From Allobosea sp. (GTDB lineage: Bacteria > Pseudomonadota > Alphaproteobacteria > Rhizobiales > Beijerinckiaceae): a stretch of DNA of 64,000 bases. The stretch lies in assembly GCF_017308015.1 (NCBI RefSeq), contig NZ_JAFKFW010000019.1:1-64000 (forward strand), written 5' to 3'. The notes under the pieces were generated by a model, which saw only the letters and a program-made list of their open reading frames with translations, searched no databases and was not told the origin of the DNA. A program made the position numbers and the translations under genes. Positions 26,262 to 35,337 of the stretch are shown here, one piece after another; within the stretch, counting starts at the first letter, position 1; each line of letters starts with the position of its first letter.

Positions 26262-28226
26262 ATGGCCATCCTGCCCAAACAGAATCTCAAGAAGCTCGCG
26301 GTCGTCCTGCATGACCTCGCCGTCACGGCGCTGGCGATCTGGCTCGTCTTCGTCGTGCGGTTCGAAGGCGCTCAACTCGAAGAACATCTGCGCTACCTGC
26401 CGCGCTTCCTGCCCTTCTTCGTGGCCTATGCCGGGCTGGTCTACTGGCTGTTCTCGCTCTACCGTTCCAAATGGCGCTTCGCCTCGCTGCCGGACCTCTC
26501 GAACATCGTCAAGGCGGTGTCCGTCCTGACGGTTTCCCTGCTCGTGGTCGACTACGTGCTCGTCGCGCCAAATTTCTACGGCGCCTTCTATTTCGGCAAA
26601 ATTTCGATCGCACTCTACTGGCTCGTGCAGGTCGCGCTGCTCGGCGGTCCACGCCTCGCCTATCGCTATTTCAAATATGCGCGCTCGCGGACCACAGCCG
26701 TGCGCGAGGCGAACCTGCCGGCACTGCTGCTGGGACGCGGCGTTGAAGTGGAGATGGTGATCCGCGCCATGGAGACCGGCACAATGCGACGCCTCCGGCC
26801 CGCCGGCATCCTGTCGCCGCGCGCCGATGATCTCGGCCAGTCGATCCGTGGCGTGCCGGTGCTCGGGCTGCTCTCCGAGATCGAACGGATTGCCGGCGAG
26901 GCCGTCGAGCGCGGCGAAGCGTTCCGCCGCATCGTCGCCACGCCCTCAGCGCTGCTGCCGGAGGCGCAGCCGGAGGCATGGCTCGCGCGAACGCGCAAGC
27001 TCGCCTTGCCGATTTCCCGCATCGACAGCCTGGGAGAGGGCGTGCGCGACGCCGAAGTCGCACCGCTCGAGATCGAGGATCTGCTGGTGCGTTCGACCGC
27101 CACGATCGACCGCGAACGGCTGGGTTCGTTCCTGAAGGGCAAGCGCGTCATCGTCACCGGCGGCGGCGGTTCGATCGGCTCCGAGATCTGCCTGCGCTGC
27201 GCCGCCTTCGGCGCCGCCGAGCTGCTCATCGTCGAAAGCTCGGAGCCCGCCCTGTTCCAGATCAGCGAGCAGCTTTCGGTGCAGGCTCCCGACACCTCCG
27301 TGTCCGGCGTGCTGGCCGATGTGCGTGACCGCGAGCGCATCATGCCGCTCTTCGCCGCCTTCAAGCCCGACATCGTCGTCCATGCGGCGGCGCTCAAGCA
27401 TGTCCCCTATCTGGAAGCCGACTGGAGCGAGGGCATCAAGACCAATATCTTCGGCTCGGTGAATGTCATCGATGCCGCCGTCGCGGCGGATGCCCGAACC
27501 TTCGTGATGATTTCCACCGACAAGGCGATCGAGCCCGTCTCGATGCTCGGCGCGACCAAGCGCTTCGCCGAGATCTATGCTCAATCGCGCGATGCCGAAC
27601 TCGTCGCCGCTGATTCCGGCATCCGCCTCGTCGCGGTGCGATTCGGCAATGTTTTGGGTTCGGCCGGCTCGGTGGTGCCGAAATTCAAGGCACAGATCGC
27701 GCGGGGCGGGCCCGTCACGGTCACAAGCCCTGAGATGATCCGCTATTTCATGACGATCCGCGAGGCCTGCGACCTCGTGCTCACAGCCGCCTCCCATGCC
27801 CGTTCCAGCGAGGCCGAGGCGGAGCGGGCCGCCGTCTATGTGCTCAAGATGGGTCAACCCATGCGGATCATGGATATGGCCGAGCGGATGATTCGACTGG
27901 CCGGCTTCGAGCCCGGCGAGGATATCGAGATCGTCGTCTCCGGCGTGCGGCCGGGCGAGCGGTTGCATGAGATCCTGTTCGCCCAGGACGAGCCGATGGC
28001 CGAAACCGGCCTCGACGGCGTGATGGCCGCCAAGCCGATCTTCGCCGGCCGCGCCCGAATCGAAACCTGGCTGACGCGACTTGCAGCGGCGGTGAAAGCC
28101 AACGACCAGGCCGCGGCCAATGCGGTTCTCGACGAGGCGATCCCGGATTTCAGCCTGCGCGACTCGAAGCGGCCAGACGCATCAGTCCCGCCTTCGTCTC
28201 AACCTGCGGCCGCCAGCCGGCACTGA
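26262..28226 (+). CDS. WbpM/CapD-type membrane-bound nucleotide-sugar 4,6-dehydratase
   Basis: 654 residues. Four or so N-terminal transmembrane helices (residues 12-130), a CoA-binding-like domain, then an extended SDR domain with TGGGGSIGSE and the M-x3-K catalytic form (PVSMLGATK) characteristic of WbpM/FlaA1 dehydratases. It would convert UDP-N-acetyl sugars to 4-keto-6-deoxy intermediates for surface polysaccharide. It runs 77 bases into the convergent SDR gene, and the overlapped tail is low-complexity, unlike the family core. Confidence 0.92.
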   Translation: MAILPKQNLKKLAVVLHDLAVTALAIWLVFVVRFEGAQLEEHLRYLPRFLPFFVAYAGLVYWLFSLYRSKWRFASLPDLSNIVKAVSVLTVSLLVVDYVLVAPNFYGAFYFGKISIALYWLVQVALLGGPRLAYRYFKYARSRTTAVREANLPALLLGRGVEVEMVIRAMETGTMRRLRPAGILSPRADDLGQSIRGVPVLGLLSEIERIAGEAVERGEAFRRIVATPSALLPEAQPEAWLARTRKLALPISRIDSLGEGVRDAEVAPLEIEDLLVRSTATIDRERLGSFLKGKRVIVTGGGGSIGSEICLRCAAFGAAELLIVESSEPALFQISEQLSVQAPDTSVSGVLADVRDRERIMPLFAAFKPDIVVHAAALKHVPYLEADWSEGIKTNIFGSVNVIDAAVAADARTFVMISTDKAIEPVSMLGATKRFAEIYAQSRDAELVAADSGIRLVAVRFGNVLGSAGSVVPKFKAQIARGGPVTVTSPEMIRYFMTIREACDLVLTAASHARSSEAEAERAAVYVLKMGQPMRIMDMAERMIRLAGFEPGEDIEIVVSGVRPGERLHEILFAQDEPMAETGLDGVMAAKPIFAGRARIETWLTRLAAAVKANDQAAANAVLDEAIPDFSLRDSKRPDASVPPSSQPAAASRH

Positions 28227-29079
28227 GCAGACGCTCCGGCCGGGCGACGATACTGCCTGTCAGCTTGCTGAAGGTCTCGTCGCGGCCGGCGAGGTGCGCC
28301 AGCCATCGCAGCCAGGCTTCGGGCACAGGCAGCAGACCCGGGCCGCGCCCCAGACCCGCACGCATCGCCGCAAGCATATTGGAAACGCTGATCGGCTCGG
28401 GATCGGAGAGCACATAGCTCCGCCGGGCCGGACAGGCCGGCGTCAGCGCGAAGAGGATGGCACTGGCGAGATTTTCGACGGCCAGCAGCGAACGCGGCGC
28501 CTTGAGCCCGCCGAAAGGCAGGGGCACGGGCAAGCGAGCCAGCCTGAGCAGGGCTGCCATGTTGGCCTTCACGCCCGGTCCGTAGATCAGCACCGGTCGC
28601 AGCGTGATCCAGTCCAGGCCAAATTCGGCCAGCCCTTGCTCCGCCGCGAGTTTGGAGCGGCCGTAGGCATCACCGGGCGCGGGCCGCATCTCCTCGCTCA
28701 GCGGCGGGCCGTCGAAGGCATCTGTCAGAGCCTTGATCGAGGACAGATAGACGAAACGCTGCGCCCCGGCCCGCTCGGCTGCGCTGGCGAGCTCCAGCGT
28801 CGCCTCGGTGTTGATGCGCCGGTAGAGCGCCTCGTCGAGTCCCGGGCCGGCATGGGCGAGCCCGGCCATGTGGACGACATGGTCGATCCCCTCCACGGCG
28901 GCGCGCCAGTCGACCGGTGCCGAAAGATCACCGGTCACGACGGCTTCTGCGCCCGAGGGGACCGGTCTCGGAACGCGCTGAGCGAGGCGAGGCCTGTAAC
29001 CGGCTTTGATCAGCGCCGCGACGACGTGCGGCCCGACAAAGCCGCTTGCGCCGGTAACGAGAATCCGCTTCTCAGCCAT
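28150..29079 (-). CDS. NAD-dependent epimerase/dehydratase (SDR), nucleotide-sugar type
   Basis: 309 residues. Rossmann motif GASGFVGPHVV, HMAGLAH, the catalytic YGRSK and downstream LRPVLIYGPG are typical of extended SDRs. With the WbpM-like and WbpL-like neighbours it probably reduces or epimerises a 4-keto sugar (WbpV/WbpK-like role, inference). The ATG overlaps the end of the upstream WbpL-like gene by eight bases. Confidence 0.88.
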   Translation of the reverse strand: MAEKRILVTGASGFVGPHVVAALIKAGYRPRLAQRVPRPVPSGAEAVVTGDLSAPVDWRAAVEGIDHVVHMAGLAHAGPGLDEALYRRINTEATLELASAAERAGAQRFVYLSSIKALTDAFDGPPLSEEMRPAPGDAYGRSKLAAEQGLAEFGLDWITLRPVLIYGPGVKANMAALLRLARLPVPLPFGGLKAPRSLLAVENLASAILFALTPACPARRSYVLSDPEPISVSNMLAAMRAGLGRGPGLLPVPEAWLRWLAHLAGRDETFSKLTGSIVARPERLLSAGWRPQVETKAGLMRLAASSRAG

Positions 29080-30085
29080 GCCGCGGCCCTTTCGCGAAAC
29101 GGCGCAGCAGGAGGCCCGTCATAGCGGCAGCGAGGGCGAGGCAGACGAACTGGACGGGCAGCGCCGGCCAAGCCAGCGAAACGCCCGCGATTGCGGTAAG
29201 CGCGAGATTGAGCAGGGCGACCCGACCGACAACCGCGATCACGGTGAAGCCGTTCGTCGTCGCCTGCTGGTAGAAATGCGAGCGATGCGCTTCCCAGACC
29301 TTCTCGCCACGAGCTAGGCGCCGCAGCAGCGTGATCGTCGCGTCAGAGATGTGATAGAGCGGCAGGATCAGCGCGGCGGCGAAGGCGCCGGAGCCGGCGA
29401 GACGATAGAGCAGATAGGCGGTAACGAGCCCGATCGGCAACGAGCCGACATCGCCGAGGAAGAGGCGTGCCACCGGCCGGTTGAAGGGCGCGAAGCCGAG
29501 TAGGCCGCCGCAGAGTGCCGCAGCGAGCCAGCCCGTCACCGGATCGATCATGCCCGCGGCTCCGGCGAACGCCAGTGTCGCCGCCAGCGGCACCATACCG
29601 GCGACGGTGATCCAGTCGAGCCCGTCCATGAAGTTGACGAGGTTGACGAACCAGACCCCCGCGAGCAGCGCCAACGCGCGTTCGACCGAAAGCGGCAGGA
29701 ATTCAGGAAACAGGCGCAGTTCCGGTGCGGCGCGAAACAGCACGAAGCCGACGCAAACCGCCTGCAGTACCAGCCTCACACTCGCGGGCAAGGGCCGGAT
29801 GTCATCCCAGGCACCGACGATGCCGAGCCCCATCGCCGCAAGGGCGAGAACCATGACGGCGCGAGCCGCCTCGGCCCCAACAGGAGCGAGCCAGAACGTC
29901 ATGCCTAGCGCCAGGAAGGCCCCGGCGAGAACGGCGATGCCGCCGCCTTGCGGCGTCGGAATCTTGTGACTGGACCGGGCATTCGGCCGCGCCAGCGCAT
30001 AACGCAGCAGGAGCGGGCGCAAGGCCACGCACAGCACCGCCGCCAGAACGGCGGCGGCAGCACAGATCATCAGAGATCGGAACAC
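29072..30085 (-). CDS. MraY/WbpL-type undecaprenyl-phosphate glycosyl-1-phosphate transferase
   Basis: About 337 residues, roughly ten transmembrane helices. PNPT-family motifs: ARPNARSSHKIPTPQGGG, AWDDIRPL, NFMDGLDWI, LGDVGSLPIG and the cytoplasmic HRSHFYQQA. It attaches the first sugar phosphate to undecaprenyl phosphate for O-antigen or similar glycans. The start is uncertain: GTG 30085 is given, with TTG 30124 and ATG 30070 possible. Confidence 0.92.
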   Translation of the reverse strand: MFRSLMICAAAAVLAAVLCVALRPLLLRYALARPNARSSHKIPTPQGGGIAVLAGAFLALGMTFWLAPVGAEAARAVMVLALAAMGLGIVGAWDDIRPLPASVRLVLQAVCVGFVLFRAAPELRLFPEFLPLSVERALALLAGVWFVNLVNFMDGLDWITVAGMVPLAATLAFAGAAGMIDPVTGWLAAALCGGLLGFAPFNRPVARLFLGDVGSLPIGLVTAYLLYRLAGSGAFAAALILPLYHISDATITLLRRLARGEKVWEAHRSHFYQQATTNGFTVIAVVGRVALLNLALTAIAGVSLAWPALPVQFVCLALAAAMTGLLLRRFAKGPRHG

Positions 30086-30177
30086 GCTGTCCAAAGTGCC
30101 CGCACCATAGTCGAGGCGGCGCAAAAGCCTAGAGGCCAGCCTGCCTTATCCGCCTTAGCCGCGTCCGCCGCGCCGGA

Positions 30178-30627
30178 CTATCGCCGGAAGCCGATCAGCA
30201 CGCCATCTGCGCCAAGCTGGAGTTGCAACCCCTGGCGGCGGGTCGCCAGCTTGAGCGTCACGCCCTTGTCGTTACGCAGCCAGGTGGTCCCGCGGCCGGC
30301 AGGGCCGACGGCCCAGCCTTCCTTGAGCTGGACATAGGGACCGGCGAAATCGGAGACGTGGCGAAGCCCGTAGACCGTGCCGGAGGCGACCGAGCGCGAA
30401 GCGCCGATCGAACCGATGCCAAGCCCGCCCACCGTGATCGGGTAAGAGCGACCCTGGTAGCGCAAGGTTCCGCCGCCCGCCTCGCCGGAGGCGATGAAGC
30501 CGGCCTGGACCTGCTCTATGCGTACGGTTCCCGTCGACGGGCCGAGCGAGCGCTGCTGGGCCATGGCCGGCGCAGCCAGCATCAGAACGGCGGCGATGGT
30601 CGTGGTGGTCTGCCTGATCGTCTTCAT
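30178..30627 (-). CDS. Secreted hypothetical protein
   Basis: 149 residues. A clear Sec signal peptide (MKTIRQ, hydrophobic core, cleavage after APAMAQ) leads a glycine-rich beta-type domain (GGLGIGSIGASRS, YGLRHVSDFAGPYVQ, NDKGVTLKL). I do not recognise the family with certainty; similar small envelope proteins occur in Rhizobiales. Presumably periplasmic or outer-membrane-associated. Confidence 0.75.
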   Translation of the reverse strand: MKTIRQTTTTIAAVLMLAAPAMAQQRSLGPSTGTVRIEQVQAGFIASGEAGGGTLRYQGRSYPITVGGLGIGSIGASRSVASGTVYGLRHVSDFAGPYVQLKEGWAVGPAGRGTTWLRNDKGVTLKLATRRQGLQLQLGADGVLIGFRR

Positions 30628-30762
30628 GTCCTGCTCCTTCAGCCGAATCGGCGGCGTAGCGGATCAACCCGCGAAACGCGGATTCGATCCCGCGACGGGA
30701 GCGGGATTGTGCCGGTCAGGACCGACGGTGGAGAATCGGGCCGTGGTGCGCGCCCGGACATC

Positions 30763-32121
30763 TCACTTGCCGACCTTCTCGTTGCGCAGGGCGTTGGCGA
30801 CCTGATCGACCAGGCGGCGCGGATCCGGATGGCCATCATATTCGATGACGCCGACATTCAGCGTGTTCTTGAGGACCGTCTGACCGTCGATCGAGAAATG
30901 CGTCGCCGCATAGCTTTCGACGATGCTGCGGGCGAAGACCGCCGCCTCCCCCGCATCGCTCCCGACGCGGATGATCAGGAAGGTTTCCCGGCCCATGCTG
31001 AAGACCGTGTCACTCGATCGCACCGCGTTGAGCAGCATGGCGGCCGTCTGCTGGACGACGGTGTCGGCGCCGGCTTCGCCGAGGCGGGCCCGCAGCGTCT
31101 CGAACCGGGAGATCTCGAGCATGATCATCGAGAACGGGCGGCTTGTCCGCCGGCGCAGCGCGATCTCGCGGGAGACGACAGCCCTGAGATAGCGGCGATT
31201 CAGCAACCGCGACAGCGGATCCCTGGCGCCGCCCATGTCGAAGGAATGGCTGAACTGGACGCTCAGGAGATTGTTGATCTGGCCGGCGATCAGCCTGATC
31301 TCCCGCAGATGCTCATGGCTGCAGGGGGCGTCCCGGCCATCATGCAACTGCCGGATATGGGAATCGGCCTGATCGATGAGCCGGGCGATCGAGGCATATT
31401 CCGCGGTCCGGCCGAACAGGAGGTTCGCCCGGTGGGAAAACCATAGGCCGAACTCGGAACGGCTGAGCGGCAGGATTCCCGCGGTCTCGCCGGCAATATG
31501 GGAGCCGAAGAAGACGGCCTGCACCCATTCGGCGAGCGACGCTTTCTGCTTTTCCCGTTCCGCGCGGAAATCGTGATCGATCGACACCTGTCGAAGCGCT
31601 TCTTCGGCGCGCAGGTTGCGGTCGAGCCCGTTGATATGGGCTGCGGTAATCGCTGCCGTCGCGATGTCGATGACGCCGGAGACATAGAGCGCGGCCTGGG
31701 CGAATTCGTCGCGCGACAGCCGGGTATGCTTGAGATTGTTCTGGATGCCGCGCTTGAACGCACGCGCCGCGAGCATACTCAACGGTGTCGGTATCTGGAT
31801 CCGAGCATGTGTCGATCCAATTTCGGACTGACGCATGAGGAAGAGCGCCGGTTCGATCGGCTCCCGAGGGAAGATTTCGACGAGCCATTGCGACATGGCA
31901 CCCCGGAAGCGCCTGGCGAGCCCCTCGCTGTCGAACAAAGCCTGGACCCGCGCATGACGTGCGAGGTGCGTCCAGAGCTCGTCGACCAGTTCGCCAGCGA
32001 AGTGCTTGACGGTGCTCGCCACCATAACACGTACCGGCGCAGGGATACTGCCGACCAAGGCTGCAATCTCAACCTTAAGTTGCACGAAATCTTCGTCTTC
32101 CCAGAGCGCTGCGCTCAGCAT
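30763..32121 (-). CDS. Globin-coupled DosC-like protein with degenerate GGDEF domain
   Basis: 452 residues. Residues 1-165 resemble the globin sensor of DosC/YddV, with the proximal heme histidine at about H105 in STHARIQIP. The middle domain matches DosC (LPLSRSEFGLWFSHR), and a GGDEF-type domain starts near residue 298 (DPLSRLLNRRYL). The signature is GRETF (residues 377-381) instead of GGDEF, and the metal-site aspartates (IIDVD in DosC) are replaced in MLEIS. It is probably an O2/NO sensor that no longer makes c-di-GMP (inference). Confidence 0.88.
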   Translation of the reverse strand: MLSAALWEDEDFVQLKVEIAALVGSIPAPVRVMVASTVKHFAGELVDELWTHLARHARVQALFDSEGLARRFRGAMSQWLVEIFPREPIEPALFLMRQSEIGSTHARIQIPTPLSMLAARAFKRGIQNNLKHTRLSRDEFAQAALYVSGVIDIATAAITAAHINGLDRNLRAEEALRQVSIDHDFRAEREKQKASLAEWVQAVFFGSHIAGETAGILPLSRSEFGLWFSHRANLLFGRTAEYASIARLIDQADSHIRQLHDGRDAPCSHEHLREIRLIAGQINNLLSVQFSHSFDMGGARDPLSRLLNRRYLRAVVSREIALRRRTSRPFSMIMLEISRFETLRARLGEAGADTVVQQTAAMLLNAVRSSDTVFSMGRETFLIIRVGSDAGEAAVFARSIVESYAATHFSIDGQTVLKNTLNVGVIEYDGHPDPRRLVDQVANALRNEKVGK

Positions 32122-32452
32122 TTCGTGTTATCCGGCAGAATAGAGGCTCCTAATGAGGTCAATCGATAGTATCGTATAGTTATAAAACGACAAAAAGCCT
32201 GTGCCAAGCTCATTAAGTAACCGTTAACACCGGTTAACGAGTTAATGTTCCCGTGCAGAAAAACTTGAGAAAATGCAACAAAATTAACATAAACCGCCAT
32301 GATTCTGACAGGTACGGTGTTCGATTCGTCAATTTTTCCTGCGCCATTAAGAGTGATTGCCAAGCCCTTAATCGTTCTCGTTAATGCCTCCGTTCGTTAA
32401 TTAACTTGATTTGAGCTTTGTTCCCTGCGTCACATCGTGCCAGGGACGGACA
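32122..32452. promoter_or_regulatory. AT-rich divergent promoter region with CtrA-type box
   Basis: 331 bases between the globin-GGDEF and chemoreceptor genes, with about ten TTAA tetramers. TTAA-GTAACCG-TTAAC at 32213-32228 is a perfect TTAA-N7-TTAAC CtrA box. An overlapping palindrome CGTTAAC-ACCG-GTTAACG follows at 32222-32239. Confidence 0.6.
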
Positions 32453-34270
32453 ATGGCCATCAACCTCTTCAGCAAGGACAGCGCCGCGGCCCAGATCGCG
32501 GCGATCCATCGATCGCAGGCCGTGATCGAGTTCGACATCACCGGCAAGATCCTTTCCGCCAACGGCAACTTCCTCGCGGCGACCGGATATCAACTGACGG
32601 AGATCGTCGGGCAGCCCCACGCCATCTTCCTGCGCAAGGACGAGGCCCAATCGCCGGCTTACAAGATGTTCTGGAATGCACTGCGCCAGGGAGAGCCGCA
32701 GGAGGGGCAATTCCTGCGCATGAGCAAGGACGGCGCGCCGCTCTGGCTCCAGGCGATCTATGCGCCCGTACTCGGGCGCGACGGCAAACCGACCAAGATT
32801 GTCAAGTTCGCTACTGACATCACTGCTCAGAAAGCCGAAATCGCCAACTCTGAGGCGCAGATCGCCGCGATACGCACGTCGCAGGCCGTCATCGAGTTCG
32901 ATCTCGAGGGGACCATCCTCGACGCCAATGACAACTTCCTGAAGGCCGTCGGATACCGCCTCGACGAGATCAAGGGCCGTCATCATCGCCTGTTCATCGC
33001 GCCCGAGCAGCACCAGTCCGACGAGTACAAGCGCTTCTGGGCCAAACTCGGCCGCGGCGAATATGACGAGGGCGAGTATCTGCGCATCGGAAAGGGCGGG
33101 CGCCGGATCTGGATCCAGGCGACGTACAATCCGATTCTCGATTCGACGGGGCGGCCATACAAGGTGGTGAAGTTCGCCTCGGACATCACGGAACGACGCC
33201 TCGAACAGGAGGCCCTCCAGCTCACGGTCGCGGAGACGCAGCAGGTCGTCGCGGCGGCGAAGCAGAAAAACCTCCATCCGCGTATCGACACGGCCGGAAA
33301 GGATGGCGATCTGCGCAATCTCTGCGAGGGCGTGAACGCACTGATCGAGACGCTCTGCGATGTCGTGACGACGACGGCCGGCATCTCCGACACGCTCACG
33401 GCCGGCTCGTCGACGATCAACCAGGACAGCCACAATCTCGCGCAGCGGACCGAGGAACAGGCCAGCAGCCTGGAAGAGACGGCGGCAACGACCGAGGAAC
33501 TCGCAGCTTCCGTCAAGCAGAGCGCGACGCGGGCGCAGGACGCGACGACGCTGGGCGAGAAAGCCAATGCCATCGCCAATCGCGGTGGCGACATCGTCAC
33601 CGCGGCCATCGCGGCAATGGAACGCATCGAGCGCGCCTCCGCCAATATCGCGGAGATCATCAACGTCATCGACACGATCGCCTTCCAGACCAATCTTCTG
33701 GCGCTCAACGCGGCCGTCGAGGCGGCCCGCGCGGGCGAGGCGGGGCGCGGCTTCGCGGTGGTGGCCTCGGAAGTCAGGGCGCTGGCCCAGCGCTCCAGCG
33801 ATTCAGCCAACGACATCAAGAAGCTGATCACCAACTCGGCCGAGGAGGTCGGCATCGGCGTGAAGCTCGTCCGGGAAGCCGGCACCGCTCTGACCGAGAT
33901 CGTACAATCGTCGCGGCAGGTCTCCATCGCGCTGGCAGATATCTCGACCGCCTCGCAGGAACAGGCGAACGGGATCGAGGAAGTCGCCAAGGTCGTGGCC
34001 CATCTCGACGAGATGACGCAGCAGAACGCCACGATGGTCGAACAGAGCCACGCGGTTGCCGGCACGCTGGAGGATTCGGCGAAGCGGCTGCAGTCGCTCG
34101 TCACCTCGTTCCAGCTTCCGCTGGACCGGCTGACCGAAAAGGCGGGCGCGATCGCCTTCACCCGGCCGGCCTGGGAGGATGCCGAGCCGGCGCCGACCGC
34201 GCCCGCCCGACTACAGCGCAAGGTACTGCGCGCGATGAATGGCGGCCGCGACGACTGGTCGGAATTCTGA
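32453..34270 (+). CDS. Soluble methyl-accepting chemotaxis protein with two PAS domains
   Basis: 605 residues, no transmembrane segment, so a cytoplasmic receptor. Two PAS domains repeat the same opening (residues 12 and 134: [13 protein letters not shown]), each ending in a PAC motif ([20 protein letters not shown]). A short HAMP-like linker leads to the MCP signalling domain with hairpin tip region [22 protein letters not shown]. The extreme C-terminus DDWSEF fits the xWxxF CheR/CheB docking pentapeptide. ATG at 32453 follows AGGGACGG. Confidence 0.95.
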   Translation: MAINLFSKDSAAAQIAAIHRSQAVIEFDITGKILSANGNFLAATGYQLTEIVGQPHAIFLRKDEAQSPAYKMFWNALRQGEPQEGQFLRMSKDGAPLWLQAIYAPVLGRDGKPTKIVKFATDITAQKAEIANSEAQIAAIRTSQAVIEFDLEGTILDANDNFLKAVGYRLDEIKGRHHRLFIAPEQHQSDEYKRFWAKLGRGEYDEGEYLRIGKGGRRIWIQATYNPILDSTGRPYKVVKFASDITERRLEQEALQLTVAETQQVVAAAKQKNLHPRIDTAGKDGDLRNLCEGVNALIETLCDVVTTTAGISDTLTAGSSTINQDSHNLAQRTEEQASSLEETAATTEELAASVKQSATRAQDATTLGEKANAIANRGGDIVTAAIAAMERIERASANIAEIINVIDTIAFQTNLLALNAAVEAARAGEAGRGFAVVASEVRALAQRSSDSANDIKKLITNSAEEVGIGVKLVREAGTALTEIVQSSRQVSIALADISTASQEQANGIEEVAKVVAHLDEMTQQNATMVEQSHAVAGTLEDSAKRLQSLVTSFQLPLDRLTEKAGAIAFTRPAWEDAEPAPTAPARLQRKVLRAMNGGRDDWSEF

Positions 34271-34365
34271 CGTCAACTGCCGCGACAGCCCATTTCTTCA
34301 ACCGGAGGCAGGCCGCATCACGACGACCGTGGCGGCATCGCCCTGGCCATCACGAGACCAGTGCC

Positions 34366-34755
34366 ATGAAGCAAGATGACCTCAATACCTGCATCGCCGG
34401 GCTGGCCAGCGCCCAGATCAGTCTCTTCGGTATCCTGTTCAAGCATCTCGAGAACAGGCTGGGCAGCGAGATCCGACGTGACTTCGCCGAAGAGCTCGGG
34501 CGGATCACCGATATTGCCGACCAGAGCGGACAGCCGATCCAGCCCTTCCAGCGGATCATCTTCGAACAAGTCGCCGACTGGTTGAAATCGGCGGAACGCG
34601 GCTGGACGCCGGTCGTGATCGACGGCGCCAAGGGAGTGCCGCAGGCAGGGCCGGCGACATCAAAAGACCACAATGGAGCGCTAGGAATGCCAAACGAATC
34701 GATTGATTCGACCGGCCCGCTGCAACATGCGCGGAGCCCGACATTCCACTCCTGA
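34366..34755 (+). CDS. Hypothetical small protein downstream of the chemoreceptor gene
   Basis: 129 residues. The first 75 residues look like a helical domain (LASAQISLFGILFKHLENRLG); the rest is low-complexity. No family recognised and no strong ribosome site. Possibly co-transcribed with the receptor gene 95 bases upstream. Confidence 0.4.
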   Translation: MKQDDLNTCIAGLASAQISLFGILFKHLENRLGSEIRRDFAEELGRITDIADQSGQPIQPFQRIIFEQVADWLKSAERGWTPVVIDGAKGVPQAGPATSKDHNGALGMPNESIDSTGPLQHARSPTFHS

Positions 34756-34848
34756 ACAATCCAACGCCGCTTTGCGACATGCCTCCATCGGCATTCCGCC
34801 CGGCGGCCTTGCAGGCAGTGCGGCTACGCCGCGCGCCACTGGACCGAT

Positions 34849-35007
34849 ATGAAAAGCAAAATCCACTACGACTACAAAAAAAATCAAACCCCTGGCGCAT
34901 CCACCTCGAGAGCACCGCTTCCGAAGGCCCCGCCCAACTGGAAACCCCAGCCATGCGGCCTTTCCCGCGAAGAGCTGCGCAGAATCGTCGCCCAGATCAT
35001 GGGCTGA
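34849..35007 (+). CDS. 52-residue small protein with SREELRRIVAQIMG tail
   Basis: Short open frame from ATG 34849. A Lys/Asn-rich start is followed by PPNWKPQPCGLSREELRRI, where a Trp/Pro/Cys segment precedes an amphipathic C-terminal helix. Small proteins ending in a CGLSREELR-IV-type helix occur in Methylobacterium/Bosea relatives (from memory, function unknown). Coding use is plausible because the AT-rich start gives way to ordinary high-GC third positions. Confidence 0.5.
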   Translation: MKSKIHYDYKKNQTPGASTSRAPLPKAPPNWKPQPCGLSREELRRIVAQIMG

Positions 35008-35337
35008 GAAGAAAGCCACGAACCTCGACGAGACCGGGCGGCCCGCCGCCACCTGACGCAATCCAGCAGAATAGCGGTGAGGCCCAACCCAAGGAGCGCG
35101 GCATCCGTGCCCTTGCCCCGCTCCGGAAGATGTCCTTCGATCCGACCTGCCCATCGCGGTTCCGGGAGGAGGCGATCCAGCGTGAACAGCGACACCTGGC
35201 CCGGGGCGCGGCGTCAAACCATCGGGTTGGCCAGTTGATGGGCCGCCGCGGATCATCTACCCGAGGTCGAGCGGCATCATGCCATCCAAGATGCTGCGCA
35301 ATGGCCTTTGGAGCCGTTCTGGGGCTAGCCGCATTCG
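35008..35337. other. Gap with nothing recognisable
   Basis: 330 bases between the small gene and the flavoprotein gene. No convincing open frame, RNA, palindrome or promoter was seen. Confidence 0.5.
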
